This document shows positions 24,807 through 33,868 of a stretch of DNA of 64,000 bases, piece after piece (within the stretch, counting starts at the first letter, position 1; each line of letters opens with the position of its first letter). The DNA is taken from contig NZ_JAKIKP010000001.1 in the NCBI RefSeq assembly GCF_023284065.1, positions 124,001 through 188,000 of the forward strand, written 5' to 3'. The DNA comes from Shewanella gaetbuli. Lineage in GTDB: Bacteria; Pseudomonadota; Gammaproteobacteria; Enterobacterales; Shewanellaceae. The position numbers and the translations under genes are program-made. The notes under the pieces are model-generated. The model had not been told where the DNA came from. It did no database searches and saw nothing but the letters and a program-made list of their open reading frames with translations.

Positions 24807-26894
24807 TTACAGTTTGCTTGTATCAGTGGCGTTGGTATTAGTAGCACTTTTTATTAAGTCGCAAGGCGATGTTTCTGGGCCTGTTAATACTGACGGCTCA
24901 ATTTGGGCTAAACATTTCCAATGGATAAAATTGTTTTCAGTACCAATATTTGGCGTAAAAGTGAGCCGTGAGTCTTCACCATAATACTTTGCCAACTTCA
25001 CCACAATGTCACTAGATTCGGTTAGGTATAAATCGTTGATTAACGGATGAGATGTTAAGTCATTCACCGGTAAGTCAATATTATCATCAGGCTTTGGTAG
25101 TCTTGATTGGTATAGGTAAAAGTCGGCAACGGATATTTTGGCTAACTGTGATAAATCTACAATAGAGTTCAATTGCAGTTTTAAATTTAACCCTTGGTAA
25201 CTGCCATTTACTGGCGTTTCTACTGTTTTTTTGTCTTCTACCTTAGTTAAACTGGTTGCCGCTATTTGAGTCACAGGTGCTTGCTGGGAAGCAATTAATT
25301 GTTGGGTTACTTCATCAATGGACTCTTGGTTATTTAAGGTTCTTCGCATGACTTGCGAAGTATTATTGGCAGATGCATTTACAGTGGTACTAACGTTTTG
25401 TTGTTCAGTGGCTACAGCGGGTAGAACAACTCGGTCAGCAATTGCCATGCTAGTCACATCAGCAACTTGTTCCACGTTGCTGATAACATCTTCATCAACA
25501 AACTCTATTGGCGCAGTTGAGATTGGCATTGAGTTTCCAATAGTGGGAGTTTCCACATCAACAATGACGACTGGAATAGGTTGAGCTTCATGGATGGCTT
25601 CAGAGGGGGCTATTTGAATCGTTTCAGTCAGTGCAACTTCTGTGTCAGTATTTTCAGTATCAATATCCGTAACAATCTCAGTAACAATATCAGTAACAGT
25701 ATCAGTATTGCCAATTGTCTCCACGACTTCAGCTGCGGTTGGAGTCTCTTGTGGCACGATTTCAGTTTTTTCCGAAGTAACCGCTATTTCTTCTATTTTT
25801 TCTACTACTTCAATTTCTTCTATTTTTTGTGCCTCTAGGGCCACCACTATAGGGTTATCCTTTATGGCGTCTAGTTGAGCAATTTCGGTTTCTGTTGTTG
25901 CAGCATTAATTTCTTCTGAGTTAGTTTTTGGGGACTCTACAACCTCTATCTCAGCCGATTTACTATTAATTTCTTCATTGCTAGGCTGAGCCACTAAGGC
26001 AGTTTTAGTGTCAATTTTAATTTCAGATTTAACTTCTTTAGTGCTCGTTTGTACAGTTTGGTCTACCTGAGCAATATCAGTTTCAGCTTTATCAACAATC
26101 ACTTTTTCGCTAACAACTTGATTGACTTCAGTGTTTGCTACTGTCACTTCTTCAATAACCTTTACGGGTAAATTAACGTCTGCAATTTCTTCAACGATTT
26201 GTTGTGGCTCAATATGATGTGTTTCGGCTGAAACAGGTGCCTCATTAATGGGTTGCTCACCAGCGGTTATAATGTTGCCAGCGCTTTGTATTGCAATGGT
26301 CGTTTCAGCTGAGATGTTTTCATTTGCTTTGCTATCTAATTCTTCAGTTTCTGCTGATGTTATAACGGTATGAGTTGGGCTCTGTTCTTGTGAGCTTAAA
26401 TCAATGTTTGGTATCGCCTCTTTGGCGCTGTCAACAAGATTGCTTGCAGAATCAACAATCTGATTTAAGGTATTTGAAGCATCTTGTTTTAGTGCACCAA
26501 AGTCTGTTGAAGCAATACGAATTGCTAAGGTTTTTTCATTAGGATCTTTTGGGCTACCATCATCAAGAAATAACACTTTTATTGCTACACTGACAATAAG
26601 CAATAATGAAATATTGATCAGCCAATGATTGAGGTCACGCTGTTTAGATTTAGTTTTTTTATGTGGTACAACGCGAGTGATATTCTTATGTTTTGCAATC
26701 ACTTCACGAGCAATTTCTTCTATATCTTCTCGCTCAATGGTAGTGATGTCATCTAAGGCCTGTATGTAATCTAGCGGTAACTCCATATGATCAGGATGTT
26801 TAGTACCATGACGAAGAGCATCCACTTCAAGAACACGATTCTTGATTTCTTCGATAATGATATTTTGTTGGCTAGGTTGACTAGCTTGGCTCAT
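24807..26894 (-). CDS. Single-pass membrane protein with Thr/Val/Glu-rich stalk and pilin-like C-terminal domain
   Basis: The ATG at 26894 has AAGGG 9 bases upstream. An ATG at 26903 abuts that site, and a TTG at 26924 extends the frame. The 695-residue product has four parts. A charged cytoplasmic region (1-90) contains LPLDYIQALDDITTIEREDI. A TM helix spans about 91-110. About 450 residues of low-complexity T/V/E/I/A sequence follow, with repeated ETEI-, EIVTDIDTE- and VVE-like units. The C-terminal 110 residues resemble a type IV pilin head: LSQLAKISVADFYLYQSRLP, then DSRLTFTP, then IHWKC...SPC with two cysteines that could form the pilin D-loop disulfide. It lacks a prepilin peptidase site. 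No pilus genes are nearby. Not recognised as a named family. Confidence 0.7.
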   Translation of the reverse strand: MSQASQPSQQNIIIEEIKNRVLEVDALRHGTKHPDHMELPLDYIQALDDITTIEREDIEEIAREVIAKHKNITRVVPHKKTKSKQRDLNHWLINISLLLIVSVAIKVLFLDDGSPKDPNEKTLAIRIASTDFGALKQDASNTLNQIVDSASNLVDSAKEAIPNIDLSSQEQSPTHTVITSAETEELDSKANENISAETTIAIQSAGNIITAGEQPINEAPVSAETHHIEPQQIVEEIADVNLPVKVIEEVTVANTEVNQVVSEKVIVDKAETDIAQVDQTVQTSTKEVKSEIKIDTKTALVAQPSNEEINSKSAEIEVVESPKTNSEEINAATTETEIAQLDAIKDNPIVVALEAQKIEEIEVVEKIEEIAVTSEKTEIVPQETPTAAEVVETIGNTDTVTDIVTEIVTDIDTENTDTEVALTETIQIAPSEAIHEAQPIPVVIVDVETPTIGNSMPISTAPIEFVDEDVISNVEQVADVTSMAIADRVVLPAVATEQQNVSTTVNASANNTSQVMRRTLNNQESIDEVTQQLIASQQAPVTQIAATSLTKVEDKKTVETPVNGSYQGLNLKLQLNSIVDLSQLAKISVADFYLYQSRLPKPDDNIDLPVNDLTSHPLINDLYLTESSDIVVKLAKYYGEDSRLTFTPNIGTENNFIHWKCLAQIEPSVLTGPETSPCDLIKSATNTNATDTSKL

Positions 26895-27690
26895 TGTATT
26901 CATCCCTTCAGAATCATAAGACAATTAAAGTTGTGTTTGTTATTTATGCAGTTCTGTTGCTGCATGCTTGCTGGTTTTCAAGCTAACTCGGCGTGAAATA
27001 TCGTTATCAGTATGGTTCTTTCGCTGAGTTTTTAGCGGACGCATGACGGGATGAGTGAATGTTAATTCACTGGTTTTACAAATGGTTACCCTGTTTTTAT
27101 TGTTACAAGTAAACCCTAATTCACTTAATTATTATTTGTTGTGAATGACGGTTTGCATGCGCGCGCTTCCTTCGCCGCACACAAGATAACCTAACTGATA
27201 CAAACTTTACAAATTTTTTAACAATTATGTGTCATTATTCTGTCTCATATTTTTTGTGAATAATTTTCTTATTATGAACAGTGAGTTATTTCTTATGAAC
27301 TTGTCAAATAATCAACGGTATCGGTATGTTATAGGATGTTTAGGTGTTTTTTAGTCATTTATAAGCGTGTTATAGCATCAAGACGACTACTCGCTAATCT
27401 GCACAAATAGCATTAAATAAGTAACATTTTTTTTACAAGTCAGTTAACCTAATCGGCAAGTTTAGCTGTGACTATTTCAGGCTCGATGAACTGATTGGGT
27501 GATTGAGGTAGCTTAAAATGTCAGTGCTAATGCATCTTTATGTTAGGGATACAAAATGTAACTTATATCTTTTTCTTTTCTAACAAGTGTTTAAGTTTCT
27601 ACTTTGCAGATTCCGTTGCATATTGTTTAAGGTATTCTTAATTACTCATTACTATAGGTATATAAAGGTAAACATAAACGTGGAGTTAAC
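26895..27690. other. Long divergent intergenic region (about 800 bases)
   Basis: The region separates the pilin-like membrane protein gene from the CadC-type regulator gene. It is A+T-rich apart from a short G+C-rich island around 27156-27180 (gcatgcgcgcgcttccttcg). I see no gene with a ribosome site, no repeat shared with the rest of the window and no convincing terminator. GGAG at 27681-27684 is the ribosome site of the downstream gene. Room exists for regulator binding sites or a small RNA, but none can be supported. Confidence 0.45.
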
Positions 27691-29796
27691 ATGACTGCGA
27701 CACAGTATAAAATTGGTGAATGCATATTAGACACCAATGTCATGTCACTGACCCACAAGGATGAAGTGGTCAAGCTTTCAGCAAAAGTCTATGAGTTATT
27801 GAAGCTGTTTATTGAAAATGATGAACATATAGTTTCAAGACAACAGGCGATTGAAAGTATTTGGGAAGGAAACCAAGGTGTAGGTGAGAAAGGGTTTACT
27901 AATTCAGTTTGGTTGTTAAGGAAAGCATTTAAAGATTTAGCCATTGAAGATGAAGTACTGCTGACTCTACCTAAATTGGGTTATCAACTTGTGCTACCGA
28001 TTCAAACATTTCAAGACACTAAAGCTGAGCAACCGTTCATCGCGTCTAAGCCAATGAAGTTTAATCAGCTTAAAACTTCATTTGGCGTCATCATTGCTTG
28101 TTTAGTATTAATTGGTTACTTAGGTTATGAGCGATTATTGCCTGAGAAAAAAAACAAAAATGTGCTCACTATTGTTTCGCCTACTAAGCAAAAAATAACT
28201 AATTTTGAAGGGGTAGAAGAGCACATTGCGGTTTCTAATAATGGCCAACAGTTAGCAATGCAATGGCGCTCTGGTGACTTACCCGGAAAAATTTATATTA
28301 AAGATCTTGCGCGCGCGGATTCATCATTAACGTTAATTTCTTTTGGTGAGTATGAAGAGGCTTCACCTGCTTGGTCAAAAGCAGATGACAAACTCGCTTA
28401 TATACGGGTGTTACCGAATGGTGGGTGCGAAGTTAGGGTAAGAAATTTACTGCAAAATACCGATAGGTTTGTTGCAGATGGTTGTTTTTACCTGCCTTTT
28501 AAAAGGGTGTTAACTTGGTCTAAAACCGATGACAATGCGGTCATTTTTTCTAAACAGCTATCAGATCGTGTCGCCTTGTTTTCCTATTCACTAGAGGATA
28601 ACAGCGTTAAACAGCTGTCATTTCCACAAAAGAATGAAATCGACTTTGCTCCTCACCCATTAAATGAACCTCAAAAATTGGCATTTATTCGTGAAAAAAG
28701 CACTTCAATGCAAATGAGTTTGCTGATTTTGAACACGGCTAATGAGCTCAGCGAACAGGATAATATTGTTGATGTAATAACAAATAAAGTCACCATTGTA
28801 GATTTTGATTACAGCACAATAGGCGATGCATTTTATGTGAATCATATTGAAAACTCAGCCTTAACCATTACTAAGGTAACCCTGTCTGGTGAAGTGGTTT
28901 TTTCGGTGGCGCATTCAGGTATGCCAAGTAATGTGACCTTCTCTGATGCCACGAATACCTTGTATATAAGTGAGCACATTTCAAAAGAGTATATTGGCCA
29001 ACTGAGTTATGACGGTCAGCAGAATGTGCGCAAAATATCCTCTTCTTCACGTGATATGTATGCACGTTACTCTACAACTACTGACGATATTATCTTTTTA
29101 TCTAACCGTTCAAAGTTGTGGGGCATTTGGAAAAATAATCAGGTCACCAGTAAAAGCTTGACCAAAAATATGGGTAATGCCGGGGTGGCTGCAATGTCAC
29201 CAACCAGTGGTAAATTTGTGGTGCCTGTACACAAAGAGGACAACCAAGTGCTTTATTTAGGCGACATAGAGTCAGAGTTATTTGAAGTGATTGATTTACA
29301 AAACTTGTCTGCTGAAAACTTGAGTTGGGCCAAAGACGGTCAGTCAATTTATTTTAAAGGTTTTACTGACCAAGAAAGTGCCATTTATCAATATCATCTT
29401 ACTGATAAATCGCTGACTAAGCTTAATTTGACCCAGGCCAATTATGTGGTTGAAGGTGCGACGCCTAACACCTTGTACTTCTCAAAATTTAATTTAAATG
29501 GTCTGTGGAAGTTAGATGTAGCAACAAACGACGTATCTTTGGTTACTGATAAATTAGCTAAATATGATTTTGGTGCTTTTTATCATGAAGATGATGCAGT
29601 TTATTTTGTCTCAAGAACAAACCAAAGCGACAAAGTGTTACGAATTAACTCTGATAACAATATTGATACAGTCATGAGTTTTCCTGCAAATAATATTCGT
29701 AAATTTTTTGGTATTTCCAGTGCAGATAAGCAGTCAATGTTACTGACTTTAAAGGTGGCAAACGAAGCAGATATAGTCGGGTTTACATTTCGGTAA
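27691..29796 (+). CDS. CadC/ToxR-type membrane-tethered transcriptional regulator with periplasmic TolB-like propeller
   Basis: The 701-residue protein has an N-terminal OmpR/PhoB-type winged helix (about 1-105; VVKLSAKVYELLKLF, RQQAIESIWEG, LRKAFKD, TLPKLGYQLV). One TM helix spans about 131-147 (FGVIIACLVLIGYLGY). A periplasmic domain of about 540 residues is built of repeated beta blades, such as EEASPAWSKADDKLAYIRV, VFSKQLSDRVALFSYSLEDN and LSWAKDGQSIYFKG, of the TolB/WD40-like propeller kind. This is one-component signalling: the periplasmic part senses and the DNA-binding part acts while in the membrane. The ATG at 27691 follows GGAG by 6 bases. The two subtilase genes downstream on the same strand (183 bases away) are its likely targets, which is an inference from position. 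Confidence 0.85.
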   Translation: MTATQYKIGECILDTNVMSLTHKDEVVKLSAKVYELLKLFIENDEHIVSRQQAIESIWEGNQGVGEKGFTNSVWLLRKAFKDLAIEDEVLLTLPKLGYQLVLPIQTFQDTKAEQPFIASKPMKFNQLKTSFGVIIACLVLIGYLGYERLLPEKKNKNVLTIVSPTKQKITNFEGVEEHIAVSNNGQQLAMQWRSGDLPGKIYIKDLARADSSLTLISFGEYEEASPAWSKADDKLAYIRVLPNGGCEVRVRNLLQNTDRFVADGCFYLPFKRVLTWSKTDDNAVIFSKQLSDRVALFSYSLEDNSVKQLSFPQKNEIDFAPHPLNEPQKLAFIREKSTSMQMSLLILNTANELSEQDNIVDVITNKVTIVDFDYSTIGDAFYVNHIENSALTITKVTLSGEVVFSVAHSGMPSNVTFSDATNTLYISEHISKEYIGQLSYDGQQNVRKISSSSRDMYARYSTTTDDIIFLSNRSKLWGIWKNNQVTSKSLTKNMGNAGVAAMSPTSGKFVVPVHKEDNQVLYLGDIESELFEVIDLQNLSAENLSWAKDGQSIYFKGFTDQESAIYQYHLTDKSLTKLNLTQANYVVEGATPNTLYFSKFNLNGLWKLDVATNDVSLVTDKLAKYDFGAFYHEDDAVYFVSRTNQSDKVLRINSDNNIDTVMSFPANNIRKFFGISSADKQSMLLTLKVANEADIVGFTFR

Positions 29797-29979
29797 CATT
29801 TATAAGGGTTTGTTTTAAAACAAATTAGATATAAAAAAGACCTAAAAAAGACATAAAGAGATTAAAATACGATGATAAAACGAGGTTAAGCTTATTGTGG
29901 TGTTGTTCCTGTCGAGTTACTAATTGGTTAAAGGTCTGGAAAAGTCCTTAATATAATTAATAACATTGAAGGAATAGAA

Positions 29980-32900
29980 ATGAATTTTAAAAAATGCACA
30001 ATAGCAATGTGTGTCACTTCAGCGCTGATTTCAGGCGCTGTTCTGGCAAGCACACAAACAGAAAGTACCCTTGTCGCTTTTGGGCAAACTCAATCAATTG
30101 AGCGCACTCCATATACTTTTTATTTAGAGCAACAAACGGACCTATCAAATACTAATCGCGCTTTATTACAAAAAGAAGTCGAACAAATTAAACAAGCGCA
30201 AAAAGCATTTTTTGAGCAGGTTAATCAAATTGATGGCGGCAATGCAAAACTGATTTCTAGTTCTCAACTACTTGCCAATATCGTTACCATTGAAGTTAAT
30301 CCACAAAACCTCGCTGCAATTAGAGCCTTACCAGGTGTTAAAAATGTTTTCCATGCTGACCGCAGCTCAGTGGTTCCAACTAACCAAAATATCAGCCTAG
30401 AAAATGCTCAAACAAACGCGGCGATTGCAAGCGCAGAAGAAATTGAGCTAATGCAGCCATACACCGGTAGTGAAACTGCTGGCGCAGGTGTTAGCGTTGC
30501 TATTATTTCGACCGGTATTGATTACACGTTACCAATCTTTGGTGGTTCAGGTGTTTATGGTGATGATTCTGATCCTGAAGTGCCACCTGCTAAAGGCAGC
30601 TACCTTGACGCTTTAGCCAACGGTGCGATTGAATATGATGGTTTCCCAACAAGCGTAGTTGTTGGTGGTATGGATTTTAAGGGTGAAAATTTTGGTAAAG
30701 ATACTAACCCTATAGATCAAAATTATACATATGAATCATGGAATGGTTGGGAGTATCCAACGGGCTTAGGTACTGAGCTTGCCAGTGTTGTTCACCAGCT
30801 TGCACCAGGTGCAGAATTACATGCATTAAAAGTTTACAACGTTAGCCCTACATACGGTTCAGGTCCTTTCGTTAACACAATCATAGATGCATTAGAGTAT
30901 GCATTAGATCCAAATGAAGATGGCGACTTTTCTGACCATTTAGATGTGGTATTAATGGAAGCCAGCGGTGCTGGTGCATTCTTTGATATCGATGGCAACG
31001 CAGGTGTTACCCCTTTACAATTATTGTTAGAAAAAGTATCCGCTATGGGGGTTACCGTTGTTACTCATGCTGGTGAGTATGGTGAGTATTCATTGCGTGG
31101 AGAAGCACAGTCTAAGCACCGTGGTTGGATATCAATTGAAGGTTCACCGACTTCAGTGATGACTGTGGGTGCTGTTGAGCAAAATGATAATGGAGACTTA
31201 GCTGTACCAACTTGGGGAGTGATGGGGCCAGTTCGTGGTTCATTAGCTTTAAAACCTGAAGTTGTGACTCATTCAGATGAACAGTCTGTTGTAAAAATTT
31301 CTAACGCTGATGAGACAGCATCTAAAACCGGTACACGCTCAGGGGCATTAGTTGCTGCAGCGCGTATGGCTGCTGCTGCCGCTGTTGTTAAGAGTCATTA
31401 CCCATCATTTGGTCCTGCAGAAATTAAAGCATTATTAGCTAATACCGCAGTTAATGAAGGTATATACCGTGATGACGGCATGACAATGGCAGAGATTTTA
31501 TCTGTAGGCCACGGTGTTGAAAATGTTGATGCTGCAGTTTCAAGCCCATTGATTATGTGGGAATCTGAGTCTTATCAACCATATATTCAGTTTGGTATGC
31601 ATGAGGTGGATAAAGTTAAAGTCATTCACAAGCAAGTGACTATTCGTAACTTATCTGATACAGCGCAAACTTATGCCGTTGAGTTTATTCAAAATGGTGA
31701 AAAAGCTGCTCATGAAGCATTAATGGTCAACTTACCTGAAACAGTAAGTGTTCCAGCTAACTCAACTGTAAAAGTGCCTGTTAGCATTACTATTGATGGC
31801 ACAAAACTACCTAAGTGGCCATTAATGATGACCGCTGATCACACCGATGCTAACTTAACCTCAACTGAGTTAAATGGCTTTATTAAGTTAACTGCAGATG
31901 ACAAACCTGCACTTAATTTAGGTTGGATGGTTAAAGCGCGTAACAATACGACTATTACCAAGCGCCCTCAAGCTATGGAGTTTCCAAAGCGTTTAGGCTG
32001 GAACCCTGATTTAGGTATGACAGAGTATGTGCAACTTGATTGGGGTCAAGCTTTGTATCCATCTGAGTCTGAATTTGGCTTCTCAGGTTATTTTTCACTC
32101 GTATCATCTTTTGTGAATAACTCACAAACTGAAACGACATTTCAAGCGTTTCCTCTGTTAATTCATAATCCAAATGAACCGACAGAACTTGAAGATGTTA
32201 AAGGCCACAAAATTCGTGCTGTTGGTGCGACAATGCTTGATGATGCAATGTGTACTGTAACAGGTAAAAAAATCAGCGTAGCAGTAAACTTTTTCCAACC
32301 TGCACAAATGGCAATTGCTAATTATGCAGACAAAATTGGTTCTCGTTTATTCTTCTATGATTTATTCCATGAATACATTGTTAAAGATAATGAATGGGAT
32401 AAAAGCTTTAGAGGCGGCAGTATCTGGAATGATGCTGACATTATTAACCAACCATTTGTTGAGTTAAATGATGAAGGCCAGCCAGTGACATATGTTATCG
32501 ATTATAATGTCGAATATGACTGGACAAACCCTGGTGCTCGTTACAAACAAGCCAGTGTACCAACTTACTTTGCTAACAATGGCCGTAACGTTGTATCGCA
32601 AGTTTGTGTTGAAGATTTATTCCATCATGAACTAGATAGTGTGGAAGATTTTGATCAAAACTTAGGTTTTCACATCGAAACAGATCGTCACGCAGGTAAA
32701 AAGCCTGGTGAGCCAATTACTCAATTTAACCCTGTAAAAGGTGGCTACTATGGCCAGATTGAGTCTTGCTACTTTGATTGGATGACAGGTGAAGAAGTGT
32801 GTTCATTGTCACCAGATGATCGTACTGTCCAAGTTGGTTTTGCTGCAAAAGAAGAGGGTGAAACTTATGAAGATGTTGCGGTTAAAGACTTCTCTCGCAA

Positions 32901-33759
32901 GTTTACCGCGCAACCTGGTGAAGAAATTTATATCGCATCAGTAACAGCACCTGAGATGTTCAGTTTAGATGGTAATTCTGCGCCGAAAGGCTTTATGGTT
33001 ATGAGTAGTAATGATGATTTCTTTGAAATTGGTTTCAACCAATACTTAGATTTAGATGGTTCAATCATTGCTAAAGTGGCTGATAATCAAGAGTTTGAAA
33101 TCGCAGAAAATGCTCAATTCCAAGATGTTGTAGGTAAAATTGAGCTAGATACTCAAGGTTTCTTCTCATATGGCCCAACAAGCTATGAAGAGTTTGAGTT
33201 AATGATTGTTAACTCATTGCCTGGTACACCATTTGCGATTAACCAAGCTACAGGTGAGCTATATGTTCAAAACCCTGAAGCCTTAGATTTTGAAAATCAA
33301 ACTGAATATAAAGTTAAGATTCAAACTAAGAAGGGCCAAAATGTCGGTTTAGCAGCTACTGTTGTTGTGCGTGTTACTGATATTAACGACATCATGCCTG
33401 AAGTTAACCCTGACGTAGCAGCTAAGTTATCTGTGCCAACATTAAGTTTCACTGAAGGCGGTAGTGCTACATTTGGTCTTAATATCACAGGCTTATTTAT
33501 TGAAAGAGAGGGTAACCCATTAAGCTACAGCTTATCGGGTGATGGTTTCTCATCATTAGCATTAAATGGCATGAATGTTGTGGGTACCGTTGCACAAGCT
33601 GGCTCGCATACATTAACCATTACCGCTTCTGATGGAGAGCATGAAGTTAGCCATTCTGTGCAGGTTGAAGCCGAAGCAACAGAAAAAGACTCTGGTGGTA
33701 GCCTTGGTTGGTTATCATTGATACTTGCTGGCTTTATTGGCTTACGTCGCCGCTCGTAA
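29980..33759 (+). CDS. Secreted subtilase-fold (S8) pseudoprotease with GlyGly-CTERM tail
   Basis: The 1259-residue protein has a signal peptide (MNFKKCTIAMCVTSALISGA), an I9-like propeptide (about 44-127), then an S8 fold. The catalytic positions are replaced: Asp by S177 (VAIISTGIDYT), His by L263 (GLGTELAS where HGTHVAG is usual), oxyanion Asn by E366 (HAGEYGE) and Ser by R453 (TGTRSGALVAA). The frame is intact and the fold motifs around each site remain. Downstream come an Fn3-like domain, a cadherin-like repeat (about 1045-1137, with LDFEN and VTDIND), a second beta domain and a C-terminal GlyGly-CTERM signal (GGSLGWLSLILAGFIGLRRR). That tail predicts type II secretion and rhombosortase processing. 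AAGGAA precedes the ATG. A terminator at 33766-33794 separates it from the active homologue. Confidence 0.85.
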   Translation: MNFKKCTIAMCVTSALISGAVLASTQTESTLVAFGQTQSIERTPYTFYLEQQTDLSNTNRALLQKEVEQIKQAQKAFFEQVNQIDGGNAKLISSSQLLANIVTIEVNPQNLAAIRALPGVKNVFHADRSSVVPTNQNISLENAQTNAAIASAEEIELMQPYTGSETAGAGVSVAIISTGIDYTLPIFGGSGVYGDDSDPEVPPAKGSYLDALANGAIEYDGFPTSVVVGGMDFKGENFGKDTNPIDQNYTYESWNGWEYPTGLGTELASVVHQLAPGAELHALKVYNVSPTYGSGPFVNTIIDALEYALDPNEDGDFSDHLDVVLMEASGAGAFFDIDGNAGVTPLQLLLEKVSAMGVTVVTHAGEYGEYSLRGEAQSKHRGWISIEGSPTSVMTVGAVEQNDNGDLAVPTWGVMGPVRGSLALKPEVVTHSDEQSVVKISNADETASKTGTRSGALVAAARMAAAAAVVKSHYPSFGPAEIKALLANTAVNEGIYRDDGMTMAEILSVGHGVENVDAAVSSPLIMWESESYQPYIQFGMHEVDKVKVIHKQVTIRNLSDTAQTYAVEFIQNGEKAAHEALMVNLPETVSVPANSTVKVPVSITIDGTKLPKWPLMMTADHTDANLTSTELNGFIKLTADDKPALNLGWMVKARNNTTITKRPQAMEFPKRLGWNPDLGMTEYVQLDWGQALYPSESEFGFSGYFSLVSSFVNNSQTETTFQAFPLLIHNPNEPTELEDVKGHKIRAVGATMLDDAMCTVTGKKISVAVNFFQPAQMAIANYADKIGSRLFFYDLFHEYIVKDNEWDKSFRGGSIWNDADIINQPFVELNDEGQPVTYVIDYNVEYDWTNPGARYKQASVPTYFANNGRNVVSQVCVEDLFHHELDSVEDFDQNLGFHIETDRHAGKKPGEPITQFNPVKGGYYGQIESCYFDWMTGEEVCSLSPDDRTVQVGFAAKEEGETYEDVAVKDFSRKFTAQPGEEIYIASVTAPEMFSLDGNSAPKGFMVMSSNDDFFEIGFNQYLDLDGSIIAKVADNQEFEIAENAQFQDVVGKIELDTQGFFSYGPTSYEEFELMIVNSLPGTPFAINQATGELYVQNPEALDFENQTEYKVKIQTKKGQNVGLAATVVVRVTDINDIMPEVNPDVAAKLSVPTLSFTEGGSATFGLNITGLFIEREGNPLSYSLSGDGFSSLALNGMNVVGTVAQAGSHTLTITASDGEHEVSHSVQVEAEATEKDSGGSLGWLSLILAGFIGLRRRS

Positions 33760-33765
33760 CTGATT

Positions 33766-33796
33766 AGGGAAAACTCATATGGGTTTTCCCTTTTCT
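33766..33796 (+). terminator. Terminator between the two subtilase genes
   Basis: An 11-bp stem (33766-33776 agggaaaactc, 33781-33791 gggttttccct, one T-G pair) with a 4-base loop is followed by ttttct. It starts 7 bases past the pseudoprotease stop, so readthrough or a second promoter is needed for the next gene. Confidence 0.8.
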
Positions 33797-33868
33797 ATTT
33801 GAGTTTGGGGTTAAAATACAATGTTGACCTCTTTAACCTCAGACTCGCAATTCTCTAAGGACATCAAA

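Noticed and set aside
24778..24984. Plus-strand open frame starting inside the ybaK terminator
   Set aside because: It begins in the hairpin and runs antisense to the pilin-like domain; no ribosome site.
25318..25878. Several plus-strand open frames opposite the stalk-encoding region
   Set aside because: They are mirror products of the low-complexity minus-strand coding sequence, with no ribosome sites and biased composition.
29980..33759. Pseudogene status for the triad-less subtilase
   Set aside because: The frame is full length with signal peptide, ribosome site, accessory domains and sorting tail intact, and the substitutions are missense at catalytic positions only as far as seen.
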